Notes under the pieces: generated by a model
What the model was told of the DNA's origin: nothing
Databases searched by the model: none
Seen by the model: only the letters and a program-made list of their open reading frames with translations
Assembly: GCA_014896375.1 (NCBI GenBank)
Contig: JADBKN010000015.1
Location: 1 to 64,000, forward strand
Length of the DNA stretch: 64,000 nucleotides
Source of the DNA: Bacillota bacterium
GTDB taxonomy: Bacteria > Bacillota > Sulfobacillia > RBS10-35 > Bu92
Direction: 5' to 3'
Translations under genes and position numbers: made by a program
Shown here: positions 39,110 through 49,439 of the stretch, piece by piece
How positions within the stretch are numbered: position 1 is the first letter of the stretch
How the letters are laid out: each line of letters begins with the position of its first letter

Positions 39110-39448
39110 ATCCTGCAGCGCCGTTCGAAGTCGTCCGCGTGGCGCGTCCTCTATATCGCGCCTCAGGAGTCTTGGGCGCAAATGCTAAAGGAGATGCTGG
39201 AGCAGGAAGGTTTTCTCGTCATGCTGCGCAGCGGCGCCGTACCCCATCTGGGCGCTTCCGGACCCTACGAGGTGCTCGTCCCGGAGGCGGAGGCCGAGGA
39301 GGCGCACGAGATCCTCGCCGAGTTGCTCGCGCGCATGCCGGCCCGCCGCCCGCCCGCCGGGCGCCCGGCGGGCGCGCGTGAGGCGCGCGCGAGCGACGGC
39401 GGCGAGCGCGGTTCGAAGGACGGCCCGCGGACGGGGGAAGACGACTGA
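39110..39448 (+). CDS. DUF2007-like small protein upstream of pfkA; apparent non-canonical start (ATC 39110 or CTG 39113)
   Basis: In-frame ILQRRSKSSAWRVLYIAPQESWAQMLKEMLEQEGFLVMLRSGAVPHLGASGPYEVLVPEAEAEEAHEILAELL; GAGGAGG SD upstream. No in-frame ATG/GTG/TTG precedes ATG 39182, which would delete the conserved first strand. Confidence 0.65.
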   Translation: MLQRRSKSSAWRVLYIAPQESWAQMLKEMLEQEGFLVMLRSGAVPHLGASGPYEVLVPEAEAEEAHEILAELLARMPARRPPAGRPAGAREARASDGGERGSKDGPRTGEDD

Positions 39449-39450
39449 GC

Positions 39451-40425
39451 GTGGCGGAGGGCGCGCGCGTGCGGCGGATCGTGGTCCTCACCAGCGGCGG
39501 CGATGCGCCGGGCATGAACGCCGCCGTGCGGGCCGTCGTGCGGCGCGCCCTCCATGCGGGCCTCGAGGTCTGGGGCGCGCGGCGCGGCTACTGGGGTCTC
39601 GTGCGCTGGGACGTGCAGCCCATGGACGCCTCGTCCGTGGCCGACATCATCCACCGCGGCGGCACCGTGCTGCACACCGGGCGCTGCGAGGCGTTCCTGG
39701 ACGCCACCGTGCAGGAGCGCGCGGCCCGGCGCCTCAAGGAGGAGGGGGTCGACGGCGTCGTCGTCATCGGGGGCGACGGCTCCCTGCGCGGCGCGCTCGC
39801 GCTGGAGGCGCGCGGCGTGGCCGCGGTGGGCGTGCCGGGCACGATCGACAACGACCTCTACGGCACGGAGCGCACGATCGGCTTCGACAGCGCCGTCAAC
39901 ACCGTGGTGCAGGCCATCGACAAGATCCGTGACACGGCCACGGCGCACGAGCGCACGTTCGTCGTGGAGGTCATGGGGCGGCAGGCGGGCTTCATCGCGC
40001 TGCACGCGGGGCTGGCCGACGGCGCCGAGTCGATCATCCTGCCGGAGGTCGGCTTTGAGGTGGAGGGCGTGGTGGAGCGGCTGCGCCGCGGGCGGGAGCG
40101 CGGCAAGCTCTATAGCATCATCGTCGTGGCGGAGGGCGCCGCTTCCGGGTACGATGTGGCCCGGCGCCTGGCCGAGTACGGCATCGAGGCGCGCGTCACG
40201 GTGCTCGGGCACGTGCAGCGCGGCGGCTCGCCGTCCGCCTATGACCGCTGGCTCGCGGCGCGGCTCGGCGCCGCGGCCGTCGACGCGCTCGTCGCCGGCC
40301 GCCACGGCATGATGGTGGGCGTGCGCGGCGAGGCCATCGTGGAGACGCCGCTGGAGCAGGTCGTCGCCGCGCGCCCGGCCCTCGACCGCTCCATCTGGGA
40401 GCTTGCGCAAGTCCTGTCGTCTTAA
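39451..40425 (+). CDS. pfkA: 6-phosphofructokinase
   Basis: VRRIVVLTSGGDAPGMNAAVRAVVRRAL...GGDGSLRGAL...GVPGTIDNDLYGTERTIGFDSAVNT. Confidence 0.96.
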   Translation: MAEGARVRRIVVLTSGGDAPGMNAAVRAVVRRALHAGLEVWGARRGYWGLVRWDVQPMDASSVADIIHRGGTVLHTGRCEAFLDATVQERAARRLKEEGVDGVVVIGGDGSLRGALALEARGVAAVGVPGTIDNDLYGTERTIGFDSAVNTVVQAIDKIRDTATAHERTFVVEVMGRQAGFIALHAGLADGAESIILPEVGFEVEGVVERLRRGRERGKLYSIIVVAEGAASGYDVARRLAEYGIEARVTVLGHVQRGGSPSAYDRWLAARLGAAAVDALVAGRHGMMVGVRGEAIVETPLEQVVAARPALDRSIWELAQVLSS

Positions 40426-40435
40426 GGAGCCACGC

Positions 40436-42193
40436 ATGCGCCGGACGAAGATCGTCGCCACCATGGGCCCCGCCTGCGACACGCCTGAGCGCCTCGAGGC
40501 GGTGATCCGCGCCGGCGCCGACGTCATCCGCATCAACCTCTCCCACGGCACGCCCGCGGACCTCGCCCGCCGCCTGGAGACCGTGGCGGCCGTGCGCACC
40601 CGCCTGGCGCCGGAGCGCGTCGTCGGCCTCATGCTGGACACGCGCGGCCCGGAGATCCGCATCGGGGACGTCCCGCCGGACACGCAGCTCCAGCCGGGGG
40701 AGCGCGTGCGGCTCAGCCCGCGGCCCGGTCCGGCGGCCGGGCGGGAGTTGCGGCTGAGCGTCGACTACGACCGCCTGGCCGCGGACGTGCGACCGGGCCA
40801 GACGGTGCTCGTGGACGACGGCAACCTCGTGTGGGAAGTCGAGGCGGTGGAGGGGGCGGACGTCCTCCTCCGCGTGCGCGCCGGTGGGCCGCTCAAGAGC
40901 GGCAAGAAGCTCAACGTGCCGGGGGCGGAGCTGGCGCTGCCGGTGCTCCTGCCGGAGGACGAGCGCGACCTGGCGGCGGGGCTGCGCGCCGGCGCCGACT
41001 TCGTCGCGGCCTCCTTCATCCGGCGGGCGGAGGACGTCATCGCCGTGCGGCGCGTGATCGAGGCGTGCGGCAGGGACGCGGCCGTCATCGCGAAGATCGA
41101 GACGCGCCAGGCGGTGGAGCGCATCGGCGAGATCCTCAAGGCGGCCGACGGCGTCATGGTGGCACGTGGCGACCTCGGCGTGGAGTGCGCGCCGGAAGAC
41201 GTGCCGCTCATCCAGAAGGACATCATCCGGCGCTGCGCCGAGCAGGGGAAGCCGGTGATCACGGCCACGCAGATGTTGGAGTCGATGGTCGCGCACCCGC
41301 GCCCCACGCGCGCGGAGGCGGCCGACGTGGCCAACGCCATCCTCGACGGCACCGACGCCGTCATGCTGTCCGCGGAGTCGGCCGCGGGGCTCTATCCGGT
41401 GGAGGCCGTGGCCGTCATGGCGCGCATCGCCGAGCGCACGGAGGAGGCCTTCCCGCACGAGGAGTGGCTCGCCCGCTACGCGCGCGCGGCGGCGGGCGGC
41501 GTGACGGACGCCGTCTGCCACGCCACGGTGGCGGCGGCCGCGGACCTCTCCGCCGATGCGATCATCACGGCGACGGAGTCCGGCTTCACCGCGCGCATGG
41601 TGGCGCGCCTGCGGCCGCGGGCGCGCATCCTGGCCGTCACGCCCGACCCCGCCACGCTGCGCCGCCTCACGCTGGTGTGGGGCGTGGAGCCCTACCCCAT
41701 GGAGGTGGCGCGCGGCACCGACGACCTCCTCGAGCGCGCCGTGCGCGCCGTGCAGGCGCGCGGGGCGGTGCGCGACGGCGACCTCGTCGTCATCACGGCC
41801 GGGCTGCCGGCGGGCGTGCGCGGCACGACGAACCTCATGAAGGTGCATACGGTGGGCGACGTGATCCTGAGAGGACAGGGACTCGGACAGGGAGCGGCCA
41901 CGGGGCCGGTGCACGTGGCCTTGCGCCCGGCCGACCTCGCCGGTTTCCGGCCGGGGGCGGTGCTCGTGGCGCCGGCCACAGACCGCGCGTGGATGGACGC
42001 CATCCGCCAGGCAGCCGCCGTCATCACGGAGGAGGGCGGCCTGACCTCCCACGCGGCGGTCGTGGGCATCTCGCTCGGCATCCCGACGATCGTCGGCGCG
42101 AAAGGCGCCACGGCGCAGCTCAAGACGGGCCAGGTGGTCACCGTCGACAGCCAGCGGGGGCTCGTGTACCCGGGAGAGGCGCGCACCCTCTGA
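40436..42193 (+). CDS. pyk: Pyruvate kinase with C-terminal PEP-utilising domain
   Basis: MRRTKIVATMGPACDTPERLEAVIRAGADVIRINLSHG...MVARGDLGVE...TATQMLESM; C-terminal GGLTSHAAVVGISLGIPTIVGA. Confidence 0.97.
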   Translation: MRRTKIVATMGPACDTPERLEAVIRAGADVIRINLSHGTPADLARRLETVAAVRTRLAPERVVGLMLDTRGPEIRIGDVPPDTQLQPGERVRLSPRPGPAAGRELRLSVDYDRLAADVRPGQTVLVDDGNLVWEVEAVEGADVLLRVRAGGPLKSGKKLNVPGAELALPVLLPEDERDLAAGLRAGADFVAASFIRRAEDVIAVRRVIEACGRDAAVIAKIETRQAVERIGEILKAADGVMVARGDLGVECAPEDVPLIQKDIIRRCAEQGKPVITATQMLESMVAHPRPTRAEAADVANAILDGTDAVMLSAESAAGLYPVEAVAVMARIAERTEEAFPHEEWLARYARAAAGGVTDAVCHATVAAAADLSADAIITATESGFTARMVARLRPRARILAVTPDPATLRRLTLVWGVEPYPMEVARGTDDLLERAVRAVQARGAVRDGDLVVITAGLPAGVRGTTNLMKVHTVGDVILRGQGLGQGAATGPVHVALRPADLAGFRPGAVLVAPATDRAWMDAIRQAAAVITEEGGLTSHAAVVGISLGIPTIVGAKGATAQLKTGQVVTVDSQRGLVYPGEARTL

Positions 42194-42245
42194 CGGCGCA
42201 GGCCGGGCCGCTTGGGTGAGGCTCAGGCGGGGCAGACGGGCGGCG

Positions 42246-42268
42246 ACCGGGCGGGCGGCGTCCGCCCG
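42246..42268. terminator. Hairpin between convergent pyk and the hypothetical gene
   Basis: CCGGGCGG-GCGGCGT-CCGCCCGG, 8-bp perfect stem in a convergent intergenic gap; no T tract, so tentative. Confidence 0.4.
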
Positions 42269-42280
42269 GGGCGGCCGGTT

Positions 42281-43135
42281 TCAGCGGCCGGCCTCTAGAA
42301 GCGGCGTCTTGAACCAGTCCTTGCGGAACGGCTCCAGGTGGCGCTCCATGAGAAGGTTGAGGATCTTGCGCGCGGGCCGCATGCTCTCCGCGAGGGAGGC
42401 GAGTAGACGGTCCGCCCCCGTGGCGCGCGCGATGGGATGCTGCGCCGCCTGGAGGAACGCCTCGCGCCCGCGGTTCTCAAGCGCCTCCAGGACCTCGGGG
42501 AAGCTCGTCGCCTGCGGCGCCGTGCGCGCCTGCTGCACGGCGTCCATGAGGGACTTGCGGTTGTCCGGGTCGGCGCACGTGCCGGCGAGGAAGAGCGTCA
42601 GGTCGCCGATGCGCCGGTCCACGGCGAAGCGATCGCGCAAATCGACGACGCCGCGCAGCCGCTCCAGCGCGGCGAGGTCAAGCTCGCTGAAGCGCCAGCG
42701 GTAGACGCGCTCCCCGGCGTGCAGCCACATCGCCTCGTTCTGCGTGCGGGTGAAGGAGGCGAGCAGATCCGCGAGGTAGTCGCGGCGGGACGCGTCTTCC
42801 AGCACGGCGCGCAGCTCCGCCGTGTCGAAGACGGGTACGCGGGCCTCTCCCGGCCCGTAGTCCAGGGTGTGGGTCATGTGGCGCAGGTCGCGCCGCAACT
42901 GGCGCAGGAGCACCGAGAAGAAGAGGTACGGCGAGACCTTGCCGGCGACGTCCGGATCGGCGGCGAGGCGCTCGTACAGTTGTGGGTCGTCCAGCATGAT
43001 GTCGATGAGGTCCGGCTTGTCGCGCAAAAGGCCGCAGATGTGGTCGTGGTCGGAGCGACGCGTCACAACGGTCCGCACGAGGAACTCGATGTCGCGGTCG
43101 GAGAGGTGTTCCAGCAGAAGCGCGGTCGTGTTCAC
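42281..43135 (-). CDS. Conserved hypothetical protein (helical, ~284 aa)
   Basis: MNTTALLLEHLSDRDIEFLVRTVVTRRSDHDHICGLLRDKPDLIDIMLDDPQLYERLAADPDVAGKVSPYLFFSVLLRQLRRDL...; coherent coding pattern, no recognised domain. Confidence 0.7.
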   Translation of the reverse strand: MNTTALLLEHLSDRDIEFLVRTVVTRRSDHDHICGLLRDKPDLIDIMLDDPQLYERLAADPDVAGKVSPYLFFSVLLRQLRRDLRHMTHTLDYGPGEARVPVFDTAELRAVLEDASRRDYLADLLASFTRTQNEAMWLHAGERVYRWRFSELDLAALERLRGVVDLRDRFAVDRRIGDLTLFLAGTCADPDNRKSLMDAVQQARTAPQATSFPEVLEALENRGREAFLQAAQHPIARATGADRLLASLAESMRPARKILNLLMERHLEPFRKDWFKTPLLEAGR

Positions 43136-43312
43136 CGCTCAGCACCACCCGCGTTGGGCCGCTGACCCACTTTTCCATACTATACGACGCCCCCCGCGAA
43201 GAAGCGAGGGGCTCCCCGCCCGGGAAGTATCGGAAATCGGCGCGCTCGCCGGCCTCGTGCGGCCGCTCTCCGCGCAGGGTAGAATGGCATTGGATTTCTG
43301 GAGGTGGGGCCC

Positions 43313-44404
43313 ATGGCCGACCGCGATTCCGTCTGGCAAGCGCTGGCTCAGGTGAAGGACCCGGAGCTGGGACGTCCCATCACCGACCTCGACATGGTCC
43401 GCCGCCTTGAGGTGGACGGCGGCCGCGTGTTCGTCGAGATTCTCCTCACCGTTCAGGGGTGCCCCCTCGCCACGCGCATCGAGCGCGACGTGGCGGCTGC
43501 CGTGCGCACCGTGCCCGGCGTGCGGGAGGTCGAGGTGAAGCTCGGCGTCATGAACGACGAGCAGCGCGAGGCGCTCGTGCGCAAGATCCGCGGCCCGCAG
43601 CCGGAGCCGAAGTCGTCGCTCTTCGATCCGGATTCGCGCACGCGCGTGATCGCCGTGGCCAGCGGAAAGGGTGGCGTGGGCAAGTCCACCGTGACGGCCA
43701 ATCTGGCCGTGGCCCTCGCGCAGGAAGGCCACCAGGTGGGGCTCTTGGACGCGGACATCTACGGCTTCTCCATTCCCACGATGATGGGCGTGAGCGGGCC
43801 GCCGCGCGTCTTCAACCGCGCCATCGTGCCGATCGACGCGCACGGCGTGCAGGTGATGTCGATGGGCTTCCTCATCGAGCGGGACACGCCCGTCATCTGG
43901 CGCGGCCCCATGATCAGCGGCGCGGTGGAGCAGTTCCTGCGCGACGTGCTCTGGGCCGATCTCGACTTCCTCGTCGTCGACCTGCCCCCCGGCACGGGTG
44001 ACGTGCCGCTCTCCTTGGCGCAGCGCCTGCCGCGGTCGGAGATGCTCGTCGTGACGACGCCCCAGGAGGCTTCGGTGAGCGTCGCCAAGCGGGCTGGATA
44101 CTTCGCGGAGAAGACGAACATGCGCGTGCTGGGCGTGGTCGAGAACATGGCGTCCTTCGTGTGCCCGCACTGCGGGGAGACGGTGGAGATCTTCGGCGCC
44201 GGCGGCGGGGAGCGTATGGCGGCGGAACTCGAGGTGCCGCTTCTCGCGCGGATCCCCCTGGAGCCGGCCGTGCGCCGCGCCAGCGACGAAGGCACGCCGA
44301 TCGTCGTCGCCGCGCCGGAGTCGGCCTCGGCCGCCGCTTTCCGGGAGCTCGCGCAGGCTGTGGCGCGCGGCGCCAAGCGGGAGCCGCGCGCCGTCAAGGC
44401 TTGA
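43313..44404 (+). CDS. Mrp/NBP35 family iron-sulfur carrier ATPase
   Basis: VWQALAQVKDPELGRPITDLDMV...VIAVASGKGGVGKSTVTANLAVALAQEGHQVGLLDADIYGFSIPTMMG...CPHCG. Confidence 0.95.
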   Translation: MADRDSVWQALAQVKDPELGRPITDLDMVRRLEVDGGRVFVEILLTVQGCPLATRIERDVAAAVRTVPGVREVEVKLGVMNDEQREALVRKIRGPQPEPKSSLFDPDSRTRVIAVASGKGGVGKSTVTANLAVALAQEGHQVGLLDADIYGFSIPTMMGVSGPPRVFNRAIVPIDAHGVQVMSMGFLIERDTPVIWRGPMISGAVEQFLRDVLWADLDFLVVDLPPGTGDVPLSLAQRLPRSEMLVVTTPQEASVSVAKRAGYFAEKTNMRVLGVVENMASFVCPHCGETVEIFGAGGGERMAAELEVPLLARIPLEPAVRRASDEGTPIVVAAPESASAAAFRELAQAVARGAKREPRAVKA

Positions 44405-44495
44405 GAGCGCGCGGCGCCGTGCGTGCCAGAAAGTGCTGACGGCGGCCGGCCGCGCCCCGGCATGATCTCCGCCGGCGGCGTCGAAGAGCTTCCGC

Positions 44496-46223
44496 ATGTC
44501 TGCTTCGATCGGCATCCCGAGCCGCCGCCTGCGCACGCGCCGGCCGCCGCGCGTCCCGCGCGGGTGGCCGTGGCTTGTCGCCCTCGCGGCGCTCTGCGGC
44601 GCGGCGGCGGGCGGCCTGTGGCTGTGGCAGGGGGGCTGGACGGCCCTCGCCGCCTGGACGGCGCCGGCCGCGCCGGCCCTCGTGTTCGAGGGGACGCGCC
44701 TCGCGGACGCGCCGCTTCTGGAGCGCGGCGAGGTGCTGCTGCCCTTCAGCGCGGTGAAGGAGCGCATCGACCCGCACGCCGTCTGGGACCGCGAGGCGCA
44801 GCTCTTCATCCTCACCACGGACCGCCGCCTGATCGTCTTCGCCCGCGACGACCTGACCGCCTGGGTGAATGAGGAGCCGTTGCGCCTCACGGTTCCGATG
44901 CGCGTCGTGAACGACCGGCCCTACGTGCCCGCGCGCCCGCTGGCGGAGATCTACGGCCTCGACGTCGCCTATCACGCCGCCACGCGCACCGTCACCGTGG
45001 ACCGGCGCAGCGCCCCGCGCCTCGAGGGCGAGGCGGAGGCCGCGACCTGGCTGCGGACGGCGCCGGGCCGCTTCGCGCCGCGGCTTGGGCGCGTGGAGCG
45101 CGGCTCGGCCGTGCGCGTCTTCGAGGAGCAGGCGGGCTGGTACCGCGTGCGGCTCGCGGACGGCCGCCTCGGCTTCCTGCCCAAAGACGCCGTGCGCCTC
45201 GCCGGCCTCGTCCCTGGAGAGACCGCGGCGGAGCCGTCCCCATCCGCCCCGCGGTCGCCTGCCGGACCGCTCCACCTCACCTGGGACCTCGTCGGCGCGA
45301 CGCCTCCGGACGTGGCGCGCTACCCGGCGATGCCCGGCGTGAACGCGATCTCGCCCACATGGCTGCACCTCGCGGCGGACGGCTCCGTGACGAGCATCGC
45401 CGACGCCGGCTACGTGGCCGCCGCCCACGCGCGAGGCTGGGCCGTGTGGCCGCTCTTCGGCAACGGCTTCGACCCGCAGCTCTCGCACCGCGTGCTGCAC
45501 GACAGCCGCCTGCGCCTTCAGGTGGAGCGGCAGCTGCTCGCGTACGCGCGCATCTACGGCTTCGACGGCATCAACGTCGACTGGGAGAACATGGACCCGG
45601 CCGACCGCGACGCCTTCTCCCAATTCATCCGCGAGCTCGCGTCCCTCGCGCGTGCCGCCGGGCTCGTGCTCTCCGTCGACGTGACCTTCCCGGGTCCGAG
45701 CCCCTTCTGGCAGCTCTGCTACGACCGCGCGGCGCTCGCGCGCGCGGCAGACTATGTGATCGCGATGGGGTACGATCAATACACGCAGGGGTCCCCGCAG
45801 GCGGGGCCTGTCGCCGCGCTGCCGTGGGTGGAGGCGGGCGTGGAGGCCATGCTCACTGAGGTGCCGGCGGGGAAGCTGGTGCTGGGCGTGCCGCTCTATA
45901 CGCGCCTCTGGACGGAGACGGAGGACGGCCTCACCAGCGTGGCGCTCGGCATGGCCGACGCCGCCCGCTACCTCAAGCGTGCCACAGCCGTGACCGACGC
46001 CGCCGCGGGCCTGCCCTACCTCACGTGGCGCGAGGGCGCGGCCACGCGCAAGATGTGGCTGGAGACGCCGGCCACGCTGCACGCGCGCGCGTCCCTGGCG
46101 CGCCGTGCGGGGCTCGCGGGCGTGGCCAGCTGGCAGCGGGCCTTCGCCACCGGGGCGGCGTGGGAGGCGCTGGCCGCGGGGCTCGGCGGGGAGCCCTGGC
46201 CGGCCGGCGAGCTTTCGCCGTGA
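44496..46223 (+). CDS. GH18 family glycosidase with copper amine oxidase-N-like and SH3-like domains
   Basis: N-terminal TM; LPFSAVKERIDPHAVWDREAQLFILTTDRRLIVF; SH3-like WYRVRLADGRLGFLPKDAVRL; GH18 DGINVDWENMDPADRDAFSQFIRELA, VIAMGYDQY. Confidence 0.9.
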   Translation: MSASIGIPSRRLRTRRPPRVPRGWPWLVALAALCGAAAGGLWLWQGGWTALAAWTAPAAPALVFEGTRLADAPLLERGEVLLPFSAVKERIDPHAVWDREAQLFILTTDRRLIVFARDDLTAWVNEEPLRLTVPMRVVNDRPYVPARPLAEIYGLDVAYHAATRTVTVDRRSAPRLEGEAEAATWLRTAPGRFAPRLGRVERGSAVRVFEEQAGWYRVRLADGRLGFLPKDAVRLAGLVPGETAAEPSPSAPRSPAGPLHLTWDLVGATPPDVARYPAMPGVNAISPTWLHLAADGSVTSIADAGYVAAAHARGWAVWPLFGNGFDPQLSHRVLHDSRLRLQVERQLLAYARIYGFDGINVDWENMDPADRDAFSQFIRELASLARAAGLVLSVDVTFPGPSPFWQLCYDRAALARAADYVIAMGYDQYTQGSPQAGPVAALPWVEAGVEAMLTEVPAGKLVLGVPLYTRLWTETEDGLTSVALGMADAARYLKRATAVTDAAAGLPYLTWREGAATRKMWLETPATLHARASLARRAGLAGVASWQRAFATGAAWEALAAGLGGEPWPAGELSP

Positions 46224-46306
46224 CTACGGCGGCGGGAGGCGGCGCGCGGCGCCGCGCGGCGGACGCCCGCCCGCCGCGCCGGCGCTCAAGGAAAGGAGGG
46301 GCGCGT

Positions 46307-46882
46307 ACGAAGATCTACACACGCACCGGAGACGACGGCACCACCTCGCTCTTCGGCGGCCGGCGCGTCCCCAAGACGTCGCCGCGCGTGCAGGCCTACG
46401 GCACGCTGGACGAGCTGAACGCCGCCCTGGGGGTCTGCCGCGTGGAGATCGCCGCGCTGCCCGGGGGCGCGGCGGATCTTGAGGCGCAGCTGGAGACGGT
46501 GCAGGGCGAGATCTTCGCGTTGGGAGCGGAGCTCGCCACTCCTTCGGGGCGCGAGCGCCTGGCCGTGCCGCCGGTGGAGCAGGCGGCCGTGGAGCGCCTG
46601 GAGCGCTGGATCGACGCCCACGAGGAGGAGGTGGGCGCGCTCACCACCTTCATCCTCCCGGGCGGCTCGCGTGCGGCCGCGGCGCTGCATGTCGCCCGCA
46701 CCGTGTGCCGGCGCGCGGAGCGCGAGGTGGTGGCGCTCGCCGCCGAGGCGCCGGTGGCCCCGGAGGCGCTGCGCTATCTCAACCGGCTTTCGGATTTGCT
46801 GTTTTCCATGGCCCGCGTGGCCAACCGGCGCGCCGGCGTGCCGGACATTCCCTGGCAGGGTTCGAGGAGGAAGGAACCGTGA
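46307..46882 (+). CDS. ATP:cob(I)alamin adenosyltransferase (PduO type); possible ACG start
   Basis: TKIYTRTGDDGTTSLFGGRRVPKTSPRVQAYGTLDELNAALGVCRVEI...LPGGSRAAAALHVARTVCRRAER. AAAGGAGG-N7-ACG; alternative GTG at 46219 gives a 29-aa Arg/Gly-rich extension. Confidence 0.92.
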   Translation, partial: TKIYTRTGDDGTTSLFGGRRVPKTSPRVQAYGTLDELNAALGVCRVEIAALPGGAADLEAQLETVQGEIFALGAELATPSGRERLAVPPVEQAAVERLERWIDAHEEEVGALTTFILPGGSRAAAALHVARTVCRRAEREVVALAAEAPVAPEALRYLNRLSDLLFSMARVANRRAGVPDIPWQGSRRKEP

Positions 46883-47475
46883 TCGAGATCCCGAGCCGCG
46901 AGGAGGCGTGGAAGCTGCTCACGTCCTGGGTTCAGAGCGAGAACCTGCGGCGCCACTGCCTGGCCGTGGAGGCGTGCATGCGCGCCTACGCGAAGGAGTT
47001 CTTCCAGGATCCGGACAAGTGGGGCGTCACCGGCCTCGTGCACGACTTCGACTACGAGCGCTATCCTTCCAAAGAGGACCATCCGTTCCGCGGCGTGCAG
47101 GTCCTTGAGGAGCTCGGCTGGCCGGCGGAGATCCGCGAGGCGATCCTCGGCCACGCCGATTATTCGGGCGTGCCCCGCGTCTCGCTGCTCGCGAAGGCGC
47201 TCTACGCCGTCGACGAGCTCTCCGGCTTCATCACGGCCTGCGCCCTTGTGCGCCCGGACAGGAGCCTCGACGGTCTCGAGGTCGCCTCGGTGAAGAAGAA
47301 GCTGAAGGACAAGGCCTTCGCCAAGGGCGTGAGCCGCGAGGACATCTATAAGGGCGCGCAGGAGCTGGGCGTCGACCTGGACGCGCACATCCGCTTCTGC
47401 ATCGAGGCGATGAAGCCCATCCAGGAGCAGCTGGGCCTGGGCCGCGGCCACGACGCGGTAGAGGCGGCGCACTGA
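46879..47475 (+). CDS. HD domain phosphohydrolase
   Basis: GTG start overlapping PduO stop; LRRHCLAVEACMRAYAKEFFQDPDKWGVTGLVHDFDYERYPSKEDHPFRGVQVLEE. Confidence 0.88.
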   Translation: MIEIPSREEAWKLLTSWVQSENLRRHCLAVEACMRAYAKEFFQDPDKWGVTGLVHDFDYERYPSKEDHPFRGVQVLEELGWPAEIREAILGHADYSGVPRVSLLAKALYAVDELSGFITACALVRPDRSLDGLEVASVKKKLKDKAFAKGVSREDIYKGAQELGVDLDAHIRFCIEAMKPIQEQLGLGRGHDAVEAAH

Positions 47476-47488
47476 CGGGCCTGGCCGC

Positions 47489-47515
47489 GTCGGGGCCGTC
47501 CGGAACGGCCGCGAC
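47489..47515 (+). terminator. Hairpin between HD hydrolase and BtuF-like genes
   Basis: GTCG-G-GGCCGT-CCGGA-ACGGCC-G-CGAC, 10 bp with one mismatch; no T tract. Confidence 0.4.
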
Positions 47516-47556
47516 GGCGCGCCTTCCAGCGGCCGCGGCGGAGGGAGGAGTGGCGG

Positions 47557-48470
47557 ATGCGCGTCGTATCGCTGTGTCCGAGTAACACTGAGATCGTCCT
47601 GGCGCTCGGCCTGCGGGAGGCCCTCGTGGGTGCGGACCGCTGGTCGCTCAAGGATCCGTCCTTCCAGCTTGAGGTGGCGGATGTCGGCTCCGACCTCGAC
47701 GTCGATGTCGAGGCTGTCGCCGCCCTGCGGCCGGATCTCGTGCTCGCCTCGCTGAGCGTCCCCGGCATGGAGCGCAACGTGGAGCAGCTGCGCGAGCGCG
47801 GCCTGCCGCACATCGTCGTCGACGCGCAGGACTGGGACGGCGTGCGCCGCGGCGTCCTGCAGGTGGCCGAGGCGCTGGGGGAGCCCGAGCGAGGACGGGC
47901 GCTCGTGGCGCGCATGGACGCCGCCGCGGACGACGTGCGGCGGCGCGCGGCGGACGCGCGCGCGCGCATGGCGGCGCCGCCGGCGACGGCCGCGTGGGAG
48001 TGGTGGCCGAAGCCGATCATCGTCGCCGGCCGTCCCAGCTGGGTGACGGACATGATGGCCCTTTTGGGCCTGCGCAACGCCTTTGACGACATCGAAAAGG
48101 AGAGCGCGCCCGTGGAGGCGGAGGCCGTGCGGGAGCGCGATCCGGACGTGCTCTTCCTCTCGTGGTGCGGCACCGCCGAGCGCCGCATGACGGTGGCGGA
48201 GGTGGCGCGGCGGCCCGGTTGGGCGGAGATCTCGGCCGTGCGCGCGCGACGCGTCCACCTTCTGCCGGAGAGCCTCTTCGGCCGCCCGGGGCCGGGGCTG
48301 GCCGAGGGCCTGCGGCTGCTGTACGAGTGCGTCTACGGGGACGCCGCGGCCGCGGCGCAGGCGGCGGCGCGCCGGGCGGGGCTGGCGGAGGGCGCGCTCG
48401 ACTGGCCGGACGGCCCTCCGCAGGAGGGGTCGCCGCAGCCGGAGGCGCGCGGCGCGCGGGGGCAGCGCTC

Positions 48471-48474
<4 letters not shown>
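47557..48474 (+). CDS. Cobalamin-binding BtuF-like protein without signal peptide
   Basis: MRVVSLCPSNTEIVLALGLREALVGADRWSLKDP...VAALRPDLVLASLSVPGMERNVEQLRERGLPHIVVDAQDWDGV; SD GGAGGGAGGAG before ATG. Confidence 0.82.

Positions 48475-49435
<961 letters not shown>

Positions 49436-49439
<4 letters not shown>

Noticed and set aside
47475-47557. Cobalamin riboswitch before the BtuF-like gene
   Set aside because: Gap is too short (82 bp) and lacks a B12-box; only a simple hairpin is visible.
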